This document shows, piece after piece, positions 7,182 through 16,593 of a stretch of 64,000 nt of DNA (positions within the stretch are counted from its first letter, which is position 1; each line of letters begins with the position of its first letter). The stretch spans positions 26,766 to 90,765 of the forward strand of contig SZOW01000016.1 in NCBI GenBank assembly GCA_030263395.1. The letters are read 5' to 3'. Origin of the DNA: QUBU01 sp014337915. Its GTDB lineage: Bacteria; Pseudomonadota; Gammaproteobacteria; Steroidobacterales; GCA-2729495. The notes beneath the pieces were generated by a model that saw only the letters and a list, made by a program, of their open reading frames with translations, had not been told where the DNA came from and ran no database searches. Both the position numbers and the translations under genes were made by a program.

Positions 7182-7562
7182 ACGCAAATCGTGGGACTTG
7201 CCCAGGCGTGGTACCCGTCAGGATGGCCCGTGGACCCTGCGGCTGGCGCTGGTCCCGGAGCCTGGCTCGAGCCTGGGGCTCGGCTGACAGGCGGAGCAAG
7301 TATATACAAGAGAACCGGGACGGGGCCGGCCAATCGCCAATCTGTCCAATGACGCCGCTTTTGTTAAAGCGCGGACGCCTAAGTCATTGATTTTTGACCG
7401 CTGGACTGCAGCTTTTCCCGCTCCGGCCGGGCAGCTTTCGGACCCATTTCCCGGGGCCTGCGCAGGGCCTCCAGGCATTTCCTTGTCAGTCAGTGATTTA
7501 CGATTTCATTCGCGAGCGGGTCTTTATGCACCCACGGCGGCCGGCGGGCGGCCAGCCCCCAC
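7182..7562. other. intergenic region without recognisable gene
   Basis: Between the small exported protein gene and the convergent end of the AgmX/TonB-like gene. Short ORFs here have no ribosome binding site or recognisable composition. A small hairpin (CGCTTT-TGTT-AAAGCG, 7356-7371) and a locally AT-richer stretch (7361-7395) are visible. No clear intrinsic terminator for either converging transcript was found. Confidence 0.5.
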
Positions 7563-8501
7563 TCAGGCCGGGAAAAAGTCGATGGGTTTGGTGGTCGTCA
7601 CCGTGGCGACGTCCTTGTCCGGGAAGCGGAACATCTTCACGCGGGCAATCAGCTTCTGCAGCAGTTCGTCATCGTTGAGCTCCGAGGACAGGACCTCGCA
7701 GGCCGACACCGTGCCGGAGGGTTCGATGGTCAGGCGCAGCACCAGCTTGCCCTGCAGCGAGGGATCCCGCCGCAGCGCGCGGCTGTAGAGCGCATAGATC
7801 GCGCCCTTGTTCTGGTCGAACACCATCTCGATCTCTTCGCGGCTGCGCGACGCCTTGCCGTCGCTGCCACGCGGAGTGGTGTCGGCCGCGGCGGCAAGGC
7901 CGGCGAGATTGCTGGCCACGCGCGTGGTGTCGCGGCCGGCCAGGCCGGCACCGCCGGTGTTGCGGCTCAGCGCCGCGGTATTGATGCCGCCACTGCCCTT
8001 GCCCGCCTTCGACGTGATGAGCGAGCGCTCGACCTGCGGGGCCTCACCCGCGGTGGCACCGAGCTGCCGGCGGGCGGCAAGCTTCGAGGTCACGTCGGTA
8101 TCACGCAACTCGGCGAGCTGGTCCTGCAGCGCCATGAGGCCGGAGCGCTGCGCCTTCCTGCGTGCCTCCTCGCGCCGCTCGACGGGCTGTGGCGTGACCG
8201 GCCGCGGCTCGATCCTGGCCACCCTGGGCTCGGGCCTGGGCTCGGGCTTCGGCTGCTCCACCACCGGCGGCGGTGGCGGCGGTGGCGGTTTCGGCTGTTC
8301 GACGATGAGCCTGACCACGCGCTCCGGGATCTCGGGCTGGCGCGCACGTTCGCGCTCGATGACCGGCAGGAAGGGCATCACCAGCGCCACCAGCAGGTAG
8401 ACGACGAAGGCATTGCGCAGGATGCGCCGGAAACGCCGTTCCGCTTCCTCGCCGGCGGTCCACGGCAGGTCGTAGATGCGGTACTGGACGTGCACGCTCA
8501 T
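7563..8501 (-). CDS. AgmX/PglI C-terminal domain, TonB-like energy transducer
   Basis: A 312-residue protein: short cytoplasmic N-terminus, one TM helix (ILRNAFVVYLLVALVMPFLP, about residues 27-46), a proline-rich periplasmic spacer with PPPPPPPP and PKPEPRPEPR, an Ala/Arg coiled region, and a C-terminal globular domain (VFDQNKGAIYALYSRALRRD ... KLVLRLTIEPSGTVSACEV) of the AgmX/PglI type found in Myxococcus gliding proteins. It should couple the ExbB/ExbD proton channel encoded upstream to an envelope partner. The ATG at 8501 starts just after the ExbD stop. Last gene of the operon; no clear terminator follows. Confidence 0.82.
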   Translation of the reverse strand: MSVHVQYRIYDLPWTAGEEAERRFRRILRNAFVVYLLVALVMPFLPVIERERARQPEIPERVVRLIVEQPKPPPPPPPPVVEQPKPEPRPEPRVARIEPRPVTPQPVERREEARRKAQRSGLMALQDQLAELRDTDVTSKLAARRQLGATAGEAPQVERSLITSKAGKGSGGINTAALSRNTGGAGLAGRDTTRVASNLAGLAAAADTTPRGSDGKASRSREEIEMVFDQNKGAIYALYSRALRRDPSLQGKLVLRLTIEPSGTVSACEVLSSELNDDELLQKLIARVKMFRFPDKDVATVTTTKPIDFFPA

Positions 8502-8518
8502 GGCCGTTTCGATGCCTC

Positions 8519-9019
8519 TCAGGCCGCAGTGCGGGGCCGGGCCCGCTCGCGTTCCAGGACGGCCAGCGACACCTTGCCGAAGTTGGCGCTGGTGCAGGTG
8601 GCCATGACCTTCTTCAGCACGCTGTAGGGCACCGACCGGTCGCCCATGATGGTGACCTCGTGCGCGGCGGCCTGGCCGGCGCCCAGCACGCGCTCGCTCT
8701 GGCCGAGCAGCGCCGCCTTCAGCGGCTCGATGACGGCGCCTTCGCTGGCGGCTACCTCGGCGACGCTGCCGACATGCTGGCCGGCGACATAGACGCTGTC
8801 GCGGGTGACCATCACCACCACGGTCTCGCGCGGCTTGGTATCGGAGACCGACTGCGGGATGGAGATGTTCTGCGTGTTCGGCAGGATGTCCACATCGGCA
8901 GTGTGCAGCAGCAGGAACACCACCAGGATGGTCATCATGTCGATGAACGGCACCAGCACCAGGTGCCCCTCGGTGGTGTGCCGGCGCTTGCGGTGCTGCT
9001 TGACGCGGGTGGGTGTCAT
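8519..9019 (-). CDS. ExbD/TolR-family biopolymer transporter (second copy)
   Basis: A 166-residue protein with a basic N-terminus, one TM helix holding the essential proton-path Asp (LVPFIDMMTILVVFLLLH, Asp27) and a periplasmic domain. It overlaps the preceding exbD by ATGA. Two different ExbD subunits next to one ExbB subunit is the composition of the AglR-Q-S type motor of Myxococcus as well as of some TonB systems. It carries an additional short C-terminal Arg-rich tail (RERARPRTAA). Confidence 0.9.
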   Translation of the reverse strand: MTPTRVKQHRKRRHTTEGHLVLVPFIDMMTILVVFLLLHTADVDILPNTQNISIPQSVSDTKPRETVVVMVTRDSVYVAGQHVGSVAEVAASEGAVIEPLKAALLGQSERVLGAGQAAAHEVTIMGDRSVPYSVLKKVMATCTSANFGKVSLAVLERERARPRTAA

Positions 9020-9525
9020 GTCGGCGCATCCCCCACGGAAATATTCGGGAACAGCTCGACGCGCGCCCAGCCCTGGCTGCCCGGCACCTCGTAGACCCGC
9101 ACCGTGTCCATGACCTGCACCAGCACGTCGTAGGGAATGGCGGGCGCGAGCAGGATGGTCACGTCCTGGTTGTCCGGGAAGCGCGCCTTGACCAGCTTCA
9201 GGTACTCGGCGAGGCCGCCGAGGTCATAGCCGGCCGCAGCCTTCGGCAGGCTCTTCAGCACGCCGGTGGCCTGGTCGGACACATCGATGGCGCCATCGCG
9301 CACGATGACCTCCAGGTGCAGGCCCTGCGGCAGCTCCGGCACGCTGGCATTCGCCGCCGGCAGGTTCAGCTCGAGAATGCTGGTCCTGGAGAACACCGCG
9401 GTGAAGATCAGGAAGAACACCAGGATCACCATCATGTCGATCATGGGGATGATGTTGAGGTCACCCGCCCCGCGTCGACGCAGATGGTGCCGGCGCACGC
9501 GCTTTACGTGCTTGGAGGCCTTCAT
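9016..9525 (-). CDS. ExbD/TolR-family biopolymer transporter (first copy)
   Basis: A 169-residue ExbD homologue: basic cytoplasmic N-terminus (KRVRRHHLRRR), TM helix with the conserved Asp (IIPMIDMMVILVFFLIFTAV), then a periplasmic alpha/beta domain ending VELFPNISVGDAPT. Forms the stator with the ExbB-like protein whose gene ends 3 nt upstream; stop overlaps the next exbD start (ATGA). The two ExbD copies diverge clearly outside the TM helix, so they are not a recent duplication. Confidence 0.9.
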   Translation of the reverse strand: MKASKHVKRVRRHHLRRRGAGDLNIIPMIDMMVILVFFLIFTAVFSRTSILELNLPAANASVPELPQGLHLEVIVRDGAIDVSDQATGVLKSLPKAAAGYDLGGLAEYLKLVKARFPDNQDVTILLAPAIPYDVLVQVMDTVRVYEVPGSQGWARVELFPNISVGDAPT

Positions 9526-9528
9526 GGC

Positions 9529-10248
9529 TCAGGCCGTGCCGCGCGCCGGATGCGGGTTGCGGGCGACGCCCGGTGTCGGGGCCGGTGCCGTGGTGGACGA
9601 CGCCGGCGCCATTCCGGCGCTGCGCTCGGTGATGGTGTTGAGGAACTTCAGCGCACCGACCTCCAGGCTGTCGATCAGCGCGGTGGTCTTCGACTCCAGG
9701 AACATGTGGCTCAGCAACAGCGTGATGGCCACCATCAGGCCACCGGCGGTGTTGTTCATGGCCACCGAGATGCTGGCCGCCAGCAGACTCGCCTTGTCGG
9801 CCGGATTGGCCGTGGAGATGGCGCCGAAGGCGGAGATCAGGCCGATCACGGTGCCGAGCAGGCCCATCAGCATGCCGATGTTGGCCAGCGAGGCAAGGTA
9901 ATGGGTGCGCTTGTCGAGCCGTGGGATGATCTCCAGCAGGCTCTCCTCCATGGCCTTCTCGATGTCGTCGCGGCGCGTGGTGGCGCGGGCCCGCGACAGG
10001 CCGTAGCACAGCACCGTACCCAGCGCGGAATCGGACCGCTCGGCGATCTTCATCGCCTCCTGCAGATTGCCCAGCTTGAGGCTGGGGGTGATCTGCTCCC
10101 AGGCCCGGCGGTTCTCCGCGCTGGTCTTCGTCAGCACCACGAAGCGCTCGATGGCGATGGCGACACCGACGACGAACACCGCCGCCATGGGATAGAGGAA
10201 GAACCCACCGTCGCGGAAGAACGCGACGACGAATGAATAGATCTCCAT
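9529..10248 (-). CDS. MotA/TolQ/ExbB proton channel family protein
   Basis: A 239-residue ExbB/TolQ-like subunit with TM1 near the N-terminus (GGFFLYPMAAVFVVGVAIAI), a cytoplasmic domain, and the characteristic TM2-TM3 hairpin (LASLANIGMLMGLLGTVIGL ... ISVAMNNTAGGLMVAITLLL). The ATG at 10248 is chosen because AGGAGG lies 8 nt upstream, too close for the alternative GTG at 10254. An Ala/Pro-rich tail follows TM3. With the two ExbD proteins it should form a proton-driven motor powering the AgmX-like transducer. Confidence 0.9.
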   Translation of the reverse strand: MEIYSFVVAFFRDGGFFLYPMAAVFVVGVAIAIERFVVLTKTSAENRRAWEQITPSLKLGNLQEAMKIAERSDSALGTVLCYGLSRARATTRRDDIEKAMEESLLEIIPRLDKRTHYLASLANIGMLMGLLGTVIGLISAFGAISTANPADKASLLAASISVAMNNTAGGLMVAITLLLSHMFLESKTTALIDSLEVGALKFLNTITERSAGMAPASSTTAPAPTPGVARNPHPARGTA

Positions 10249-10317
10249 TTGCACAGCCTCCTGGTCGAAATCACAAGCGGGCGCACCCGCAACCGCACAA
10301 CCCTTTGCTGGCGGGCG

Positions 10318-10716
10318 CTAGCGCGCCTGCCCGGTGCCGGGACTCCCCGGGTCCGGCGCCGCATACAATTGACCGAAATAACGCATCTGTCGGCGAAACA
10401 CTTCACGGTCCACGGGTGCCAGGGCCTCGTCCACCAGGCTGTTGAGCGGCCGGCCGGCCGGCTGCGCCAGCCCGGGCTCCTTCCAGGGCACGATATAGAG
10501 AACCTTGGGCAATTCCTGGTTGCCACGGATCGAGCTGGCATCGAGTTCCAGCCGGTCCGGAACCTTCCCGGCCGCAGCGGCCGGCGCCTGCGCCGCTGTC
10601 CTGGCGGCCGCGGTTGCCGCAGCCGGCGCATCGTCGGCAAACGCCCCGCGCACGGCCAGCACCGCCATCAGCAGCATGGCGCCACACAGCACCCCGCGTC
10701 CCGGATCCTGTCTCAT
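10318..10716 (-). CDS. small exported protein of the motor operon
   Basis: A 132-residue exported protein: signal peptide MRQDPGRGVLCGAMLLMAVL with cleavage near GAFA-DD, an Ala-rich linker, then a conserved-looking block LPKVLYIVPWKEPGLAQPAG and a helical C-terminus (DREVFRRQMRYFGQLYAA). Family not recognised. Its start overlaps the TPR lipoprotein stop (ATGA), so it belongs to the operon; a periplasmic or outer-membrane accessory role is inferred from position between the TPR proteins and the ExbB/D motor. Confidence 0.72.
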   Translation of the reverse strand: MRQDPGRGVLCGAMLLMAVLAVRGAFADDAPAAATAAARTAAQAPAAAAGKVPDRLELDASSIRGNQELPKVLYIVPWKEPGLAQPAGRPLNSLVDEALAPVDREVFRRQMRYFGQLYAAPDPGSPGTGQAR

Positions 10717-11351
10717 GGCGGGCTCCCGTCCGCCTGCACCGCGCGCTGCACGCCCCGCGTGCGGCGCTTGAGGTCGGCGATCCACTTGTCGACATCGCCG
10801 CCGGCCGGATCGTCGGCCAGCAGCTGCCGGAAATGCGCGTACTGCTCCATCGCCAGCTCCGGCCGCTGCAGGTAAAGCTCGTAGAGCACACCGAGGTTGA
10901 ATGCGGCGTTGGCATAGCCGGCATCTGCCGCCAGCGCCTTCTGGTATGACTGCTCGGCAGCCGCGAAGCGGCCCTGCTGGCGCTGCAGGATGCCGAGTTC
11001 ATTCCAGGCTGGGGCACAGTTCGTGCAGACCGTCACCGCACGCTCCAGCAGCTGCATGGCCGGCTCGGGCTCGCCGCGCCGGCTGTGGACCAGGGCGAGA
11101 TTCACCATCGGCCCGGCCTGGTCCGGATACTGTTGCACCAGTGCCTGCAGGCGCGGCTGCGCCTGCGCGTCATCGCCGGCTGCCAGCGCCGCCAGCGCTT
11201 CCGCGTAGCGGGCCGTGGCCTCCGGGTCCACGGCTGCCACCGGATCAGCGGCAGCCGGCTCCTCGCGCCAGGGAAGACCGCCGCAGGCGGTGCTAGCCAC
11301 CGCCAGCAACAGCAGCAACGGCAGGCGCAGCTCAGTCCAGCGCGGCCACAT
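10713..11351 (-). CDS. TPR-repeat lipoprotein
   Basis: A 212-residue lipoprotein with lipobox LLLAVASTAC (acylated Cys about residue 23) followed by three or four tetratricopeptide repeats (for example AGPMVNLALVHSRRGEPEPA, APAWNELGILQRQQGRFAAA, ANAAFNLGVLYELYLQRPEL). TPR scaffolds of this size in motor operons hold envelope complexes together. It overlaps the 934-residue TPR gene by 20 nt and the small exported protein gene by ATGA. Confidence 0.85.
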   Translation of the reverse strand: MWPRWTELRLPLLLLLAVASTACGGLPWREEPAAADPVAAVDPEATARYAEALAALAAGDDAQAQPRLQALVQQYPDQAGPMVNLALVHSRRGEPEPAMQLLERAVTVCTNCAPAWNELGILQRQQGRFAAAEQSYQKALAADAGYANAAFNLGVLYELYLQRPELAMEQYAHFRQLLADDPAGGDVDKWIADLKRRTRGVQRAVQADGSPP

Positions 11352-14136
11352 AGCTCTCGCTCCTTTCGCTGCGCGCGTAGCGCGCCGGGCTCAGGGTCGC
11401 CAGCCGCGCGAAGCTGCGGCGCACCCACTCGTCGTACACACCATCGGCGCTGCGCTCCGCATTCAGGCCGTGCAGCTCGATCGCCTTCTCCTCGAACGGG
11501 AAGGCCTGCTCCTCCAGCAGCAACTGGTATTCCTCCAGCTCCTCGGGACCGAGGTTGGCCGGCTTTTCCGAATCGAGCACTGCGCGGCCGAGTGCGGTGT
11601 ACAGCTCCGCGGTTTCGTAGGTCGCCGCGGTGGTGACGTCGGCCACGGCGTAATCCGCCGCCTTGCCATAGGCCGCCAGCGCCAGTTCCAGACGCTGCTT
11701 CTTCGCCTTCAGGCTCTTCGCCAGCGGCACGGTGAGGCGTGCCTCCAGGAAGGCGTCGCGCAGCGGTGCCGCCAGCTCCAGCGCGGCATGGGCCGCCAGG
11801 TAGCGGCTGTGGTCGGTGCGCTGCGCGCCTGCCGCCGCATCCGCGCTGATGATTTCGCCGAGCCAGCGGCGGCGCGCGCCCGTATCGCCAGCATCCTTCG
11901 CGAGTGTGGCCAGGCGCGAGCGCGCCTCCTGGGCCTCGGGCAGCGGCTGCGGGAAGCGCGCCACCAGCTGCTCGTAGACGCGTTGCTCGGCGGCCGTCTG
12001 GCCGGATTTCCGGTAAAGCTCGGCTGCACGCCACAGCGCCTCGCGGTGCACGTCGGCGCCGAGACTTGCGGTGGCAGCGATGGCCTCGAACTCGCGGGCC
12101 GCATCCGCGCCACGGCCGGCGGCATCCAGCGCCACGGCCAGCTGCTGGGTGACATCGGCATTGAAGCGATGCTGCGGGTACTCGCGTCGGAAACGTTGCA
12201 GGACATCCACGGCCTGCGGCCACTGCTGGTCCGCCACCAGCACGGCAGCGGCATCGTACAGGGCGTTGGGCACGGTGGTCGCCGCCGGCGCTGCCTCGGC
12301 CACGCGCAGGAAACCCGCCACCGCGGCGGCGTTGTCACCGGCCGCTTTCGCCGCCTCGGCCTGCTTGTACACGGAGGCGGCGATGCGCTCCTCGATCTGG
12401 GCACGCTCCGCGGCATCACCGCCACCGATCTGGCGCAGGCGCAGGTAAGCGCGTTCGGCGTCGGCGTAGCGGCCGAGGTCGAACTGGCCATGGGCCAGCA
12501 CCGTCCAGGCGACACGCTCGAGCTGCGGCTCGGCTGGTGGCGTGCGTGTCACGACCTCGCCTGCCACTGCCACGGCCCGCGGCAGGTCGCCGCGTTTGTA
12601 GAGGTCCTCGGCCGCGCTGGTCTGCACGGCCGCAGCCTGCGGATGCTCCGGGAACGTGGCGACGAACTTCAGCTGGCTGTCGATGTACGCCTGGTGCCAG
12701 GCGGCGGCGGTTGCACCATCGAGCGCCTTCTCGCGCTCACGCGCAGCCAGCAGGCCGGCATAGCCTGCCTCGGCAGCCTGCGGGTGGTTGCCATAGCCAT
12801 AGGCGGTGCGCTGGTACTCGGCCGTGGCCGCGTCGAAGTCGCCGGCCTCGAAGAGGAGCTCCGCGAGCAGGAAATTGCGGCGCGGCGACTCGGGGTCGTC
12901 GGGGAAATAGGCGAGGTAGCGACGATACCAGCCGGCCGCCTTCTGGTAGGCCTCCGGCGCGCGGGTCTGCTGGGCCCGCTGGTGATCGTAGCTGGCGAGG
13001 TCCGCCAGGCTCTCCTTCAGGTGCTGCACCACCAGCGGCCGCGCAGCGGGCGCGATGCCGGTCCAGTAGGTGCTATCGAGGCCGTAGAGCTCGACATACC
13101 GCGCCTTCGCCTCCAGCACCTTGCCCGGGAACTTGCCGGCCGCATACGCCGCGATGACGCGCGCCTGCAGGTACGGTGCCCGCGGATGCGTCGGCTCGCG
13201 CGCGACGAAGCGCTGGTAGGCACCGGCGGCATCGCCATAGCGCTCCTGGGAGAGGTAGAGATCGCCGAGGCCGCCGTAGATCACGTCCGCGAACGGCACG
13301 CGGCCGTGGCGGTCGAGCAGCGCATCGATGCTCGCCATACCATCGAGCTGCGATGCCGACAGGCTCATGGCCCGCAGCGTGTCCTCCACCAGCTCGCGCT
13401 CGGCCTTGCCGAGGTCATCGAGTGCCTGCTGGTCGCTCTGCTCGGTGACGCCGGAGAGCCGGCGGCCCAGCAGCGCGAGGAACGGCTCCATGCATTCCTC
13501 GTACATGCCGAGCTTGAATTGCGACCAGCCCAGCTTGTAGAGCGCCTGCTCGTAGAAAGCGCCGGCATCGCCGGCGGCGATGACCGCCGTGTACGCGCGC
13601 TCGGCGGCGCTGTAGTCGCGCAGCACGAACAGGCGCTCGCCGCGGCGGAACTCGGCCTCGGCGGCGACGGCGCTGCGCGGGTAGTCGCGCACCAGCCGGT
13701 CGAGCGTCGCCAGCGCTGCCGCCGGATCGCCCACGCCTTCCTGCGCGCGCGACAGCGAATAGAGCACCGTATCGGCGCCATCGCGCCCGGGGAACTCGTC
13801 CAGGTACTGGTGGTACAGGGCGATCGCGCGGACGAAGTCATCCTTGCCGCCACCGGCACCACTGGCGACCTCGGCGTCCTCGCCGGCAGCCAGGTGGAGG
13901 TCCGCCAGGCGACGCATGGACTCGGCACGCATGTCGCCCGGCGTGCCGGGCAGCGCGAGGAACTGCTGGTACTCGTCGCGCGCACGGGCGCTGCCGTCGG
14001 GCACGGCATCGCGCAGCTCGAGTTGCGGCGGTTCCCGGCGCAGGCTGCCGATGGTGGCATCGGCGCCACTGTCGCCGGAGAACGGCCAGAGGCCGCCGGC
14101 CACCGCGATGGACAGGCTGAGCGCGGCCAGCGTCAC
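11332..14136 (-). CDS. large periplasmic TPR protein (934 residues)
   Basis: Long TPR protein with an N-terminal hydrophobic segment (MTLAALSLSIAVAGGLWPF, uncleaved anchor or signal peptide) and more than ten helical repeats, many of the Tol-Pal/YbgF kind (EAEFRRGERLFVLRDYSAAE, YQRFVAREPTHPRAPYLQAR, YRRYLAYFPDDPESPRRNFL). The GTG start overlaps the upstream TPR gene stop as GTGA. Similar long TPR proteins accompany Agl/Glt gliding genes in myxobacteria and uncharacterised ExbBD operons in marine gammaproteobacteria. Likely scaffold; no catalytic motif seen. Confidence 0.85.
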   Translation of the reverse strand: MTLAALSLSIAVAGGLWPFSGDSGADATIGSLRREPPQLELRDAVPDGSARARDEYQQFLALPGTPGDMRAESMRRLADLHLAAGEDAEVASGAGGGKDDFVRAIALYHQYLDEFPGRDGADTVLYSLSRAQEGVGDPAAALATLDRLVRDYPRSAVAAEAEFRRGERLFVLRDYSAAERAYTAVIAAGDAGAFYEQALYKLGWSQFKLGMYEECMEPFLALLGRRLSGVTEQSDQQALDDLGKAERELVEDTLRAMSLSASQLDGMASIDALLDRHGRVPFADVIYGGLGDLYLSQERYGDAAGAYQRFVAREPTHPRAPYLQARVIAAYAAGKFPGKVLEAKARYVELYGLDSTYWTGIAPAARPLVVQHLKESLADLASYDHQRAQQTRAPEAYQKAAGWYRRYLAYFPDDPESPRRNFLLAELLFEAGDFDAATAEYQRTAYGYGNHPQAAEAGYAGLLAAREREKALDGATAAAWHQAYIDSQLKFVATFPEHPQAAAVQTSAAEDLYKRGDLPRAVAVAGEVVTRTPPAEPQLERVAWTVLAHGQFDLGRYADAERAYLRLRQIGGGDAAERAQIEERIAASVYKQAEAAKAAGDNAAAVAGFLRVAEAAPAATTVPNALYDAAAVLVADQQWPQAVDVLQRFRREYPQHRFNADVTQQLAVALDAAGRGADAAREFEAIAATASLGADVHREALWRAAELYRKSGQTAAEQRVYEQLVARFPQPLPEAQEARSRLATLAKDAGDTGARRRWLGEIISADAAAGAQRTDHSRYLAAHAALELAAPLRDAFLEARLTVPLAKSLKAKKQRLELALAAYGKAADYAVADVTTAATYETAELYTALGRAVLDSEKPANLGPEELEEYQLLLEEQAFPFEEKAIELHGLNAERSADGVYDEWVRRSFARLATLSPARYARSERSESYVAALD

Positions 14137-16013
14137 GGTGCGGCCCCGCGGCCCGTCGCGGCCTGGGTCGATGCGCGGTCGTACAGCGTCGCCAGCGCGA
14201 AGCGCGCCTGCACGCGGTAGCTCGCCAGCCGCTCCTTCTGCGCGCCGAGCTCCTGCACCGCCATCGCCACCAGCGTGTCCTCCTGCCGGTGCAGGGTGGC
14301 AGCCACCGCGGCCTGCAGGCTGCCGATACGCGGCGCGAGCGCCGCGATGCGCGCCGCGAATTCCTCGAACCGCGCCGGCTCCGCGGTGCCCGCCGCCTGG
14401 ATGCCTGCCAGCTGCGCCTCGGCCGTGGCGAGTTCGCGGTCGAGATCGCGCAGGGCGCGGTGGGCGCGCCAGCTACGCTCCCGGAAGCCGCGGTCGAGGT
14501 CCCAGAGCATCACGCCCTTCAGCAGGCGATGGCGCTCACGGAGCTCGGGTGCGGCAGTGGCGAAGCCGGGATCGGCGGCCAGCTTTTCCAGCTGCGCCCA
14601 GTGCTCCTGCTCCCCGGAGGTCGCCAGCGCCGCGACGTCGCGTGTCGCATCGGCCTGTGCGAGCCGGTTTGCCAGTGCCGCGCGCTGCGCCTGCAGTCCG
14701 GCGATGTCCACGGTCGCGAGGCGTGCCTCGGTCGCCGGCAGGCGCGTGGCGAAGGCCGTACGCCGTGCCTCCACCATGTCGGCGTAGGTCTCCAGGCGCT
14801 GGCGCCAGTCGTCGAGGTGGCGCTCCAGGGCGACCAGGTCGCGGTAGTTCTTGAAGCCCTCCTGGAAGGCGTTGTCGGCCATCAGCAGGTAGAGGTAGCG
14901 GGAGTCCTCGTTGTCGGGCACCGCATCCAGCCGCCAGTACCAGCGACCCAGGTCGGCATCATCGTCCTGCAGCAGCGCCGGCAGCAGGCTGCCGCCGCGG
15001 GCGCGGTCGATGGCACCGTCGAGCCGTCCCATCTCGGTATCGAAGGTGGCGAGCGCCTTCTGGTAGCGCTCCACCGCCGAGCCATTGGCCTCCAGGTGGC
15101 CGAGGGCGTAGGGCACGGCGAGGAAGGATTCCTGCACCGCGCTGTCCATCAGGTCGCGGTCCATGAGTTCGAGCCAGGGCAGCAGCGCGGCGCGGTAATC
15201 GGCAGCCACCGCATCCGCCCAGCCCACGCCGAGCAGGGCCTTGCTGGCGAAGGGACCGTGCAGGCGCACGCGCTCGAGCACCGGCTTCGCCCGCGCCGCA
15301 TCGTTGGCCTGCAGCCAGGCATAGCCCAGCGCGAGGTTGGCCTTGTCGCGCAGGTCGCGTTGCTCGTCGCTGTCGGCATCCATGCGGCCGACGCGATCGA
15401 GCAGCGCCGCGCCCTCCTCGACCCGCTGCAGGCGCACCAGCGCCACGCCGAGGTTGTAGCGGGCATAGGCCAGCCAGCTGTCGGGTGCGTCCCATTCCTC
15501 GAGCACGCGCCGCGCGCCGTCGAAATCGCCGCTGGCCATGTGGCACTGCGCCACCAGCATCGGCAGCTCCGCAGCCAGCGCTTCGGGCAGGCTGCTGCCG
15601 ATGCGCCCGAAAGCGGCCAGCGCCTCCTGGTCCAGGCCACGCTGGTAGCGCAGCTTGCCGAGGTAGAACCAGGCGCGGTCACGCACCGCCGCGTCACCCG
15701 AACCCGCCAGCAGGCGCTGGAAGACTTCCTCGGCATGCTCGTGCTGGCCATAGGAGAGGTACAGGCCGCCGAGCAGCAGCTCGGACTCCGCTTCGTGATG
15801 CGGCACGCGGCCGGCATCGCGCGCCACCAGCAGGTGGGTCAGCGCGTCGAAATCATCCTGTTTGTAGAACTGGAACAGCGCTTCGCCGTAATAGAGGTCA
15901 CGCACCACCGTGCCGCTGACCGGCTCAGCGGCGCGTGGCGCCGTGCCGCCCACCACGCCGCCGGCCAGCAGCAGCGCAGTCAGCCAGTCACTGAATCGCG
16001 GCGGACGACGCAC
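14133..16013 (-). CDS. exported TPR protein (626 residues)
   Basis: Signal peptide (LTALLLAGGVVGGTAPRAAE) then TPR repeats in the first 300 residues (YYGEALFQFYKQDDFDALTH, LGGLYLSYGQHEHAEEVFQR, WFYLGKLRYQRGLDQEALAA) and a long coiled-coil region in the second half (about 390-600; LQAQRAALANRLAQADATRD). A periplasmic structural protein. It begins 3 nt after the stop of the preceding exported protein and is coupled to the 934-residue TPR gene. Confidence 0.85.
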   Translation of the reverse strand: MRRPPRFSDWLTALLLAGGVVGGTAPRAAEPVSGTVVRDLYYGEALFQFYKQDDFDALTHLLVARDAGRVPHHEAESELLLGGLYLSYGQHEHAEEVFQRLLAGSGDAAVRDRAWFYLGKLRYQRGLDQEALAAFGRIGSSLPEALAAELPMLVAQCHMASGDFDGARRVLEEWDAPDSWLAYARYNLGVALVRLQRVEEGAALLDRVGRMDADSDEQRDLRDKANLALGYAWLQANDAARAKPVLERVRLHGPFASKALLGVGWADAVAADYRAALLPWLELMDRDLMDSAVQESFLAVPYALGHLEANGSAVERYQKALATFDTEMGRLDGAIDRARGGSLLPALLQDDDADLGRWYWRLDAVPDNEDSRYLYLLMADNAFQEGFKNYRDLVALERHLDDWRQRLETYADMVEARRTAFATRLPATEARLATVDIAGLQAQRAALANRLAQADATRDVAALATSGEQEHWAQLEKLAADPGFATAAPELRERHRLLKGVMLWDLDRGFRERSWRAHRALRDLDRELATAEAQLAGIQAAGTAEPARFEEFAARIAALAPRIGSLQAAVAATLHRQEDTLVAMAVQELGAQKERLASYRVQARFALATLYDRASTQAATGRGAAP

Positions 16014-16016
16014 CGG

Positions 16017-16559
16017 TCATTCCCACTCGCGGACCATGAACTCGGGCTGCATCTTGCTGGCACGGTCGGAGATCGCCAGCTCGACGAACTTGGCGCCGAT
16101 GCCCTTCTCGAACTTCAGCGTTGCGCCACGGCGATAATCGCGCTCGTGGCTGCCCTGCCCGGTGAAGATCGCCACCAGCTCGTGGCCGCCGGCCTTGAGG
16201 TTGCCGAGGTACAGCCGGTGCACGCCACCGCGGTTGAGTGCCCGGGCCTCGCGTTCCGTGTACAGGTACTTGCTGACCGGCTTGCCGTCCAGCGTGAGCT
16301 GCACCGAGTCCAGCGCGAAGTATTCGCCCACGTCCATGGAAACGAACACCGCCACCTGGGTGTTCGCCGGGAACAGCAGCTCCTCCTCGAGCATGAAGAG
16401 CTCGCGGTTGAGGTCCAGCACCTCGTCCTTGAGGCCCTGCACCTGCTGATCCATGGCCTTGCCGTCCACGGCCTCGGCGGCCGGCGGTGCTTCCGGTCCG
16501 GCCAGGACCAGCGTGCTCGCCAGCCACAACGGCATCATCCAGCGCCATGCGTGTTTCAT
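16017..16559 (-). CDS. exported coiled-coil protein of the motor operon
   Basis: A 180-residue exported protein. Signal peptide about residues 1-20 (MKHAWRWMMPLWLASTLVLA), a heptad region (QQVQGLKDEVLDLNRELFML) and a beta-rich C-terminal domain (VGEYFALDSVQLTLDGKPVS; GGVHRLYLGNLKAGGHELVA; RRGATLKFEKGIGAKFVELA). The start ATG at 16559 with AGGTGA upstream is preferred over a longer ORF lacking signal sequence. No named family recognised; conserved linkage to the TPR/ExbBD genes implies an envelope subunit. Confidence 0.75.
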   Translation of the reverse strand: MKHAWRWMMPLWLASTLVLAGPEAPPAAEAVDGKAMDQQVQGLKDEVLDLNRELFMLEEELLFPANTQVAVFVSMDVGEYFALDSVQLTLDGKPVSKYLYTEREARALNRGGVHRLYLGNLKAGGHELVAIFTGQGSHERDYRRGATLKFEKGIGAKFVELAISDRASKMQPEFMVREWE

Positions 16560-16593
16560 GTCGGTGTCACCTGTCTTCGTGGTTCGGGTCGCG

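Noticed and set aside
7176..7190. Second c-di-GMP aptamer suggested by GGACGCAAA
   Set aside because: The other GEMM-I blocks and the GNRA stem are missing around it.
7296..7312. LexA-like or promoter-like TATATAC motif
   Set aside because: Lacks the CTG...CAG ends of a LexA box and has no correctly spaced -35 element.
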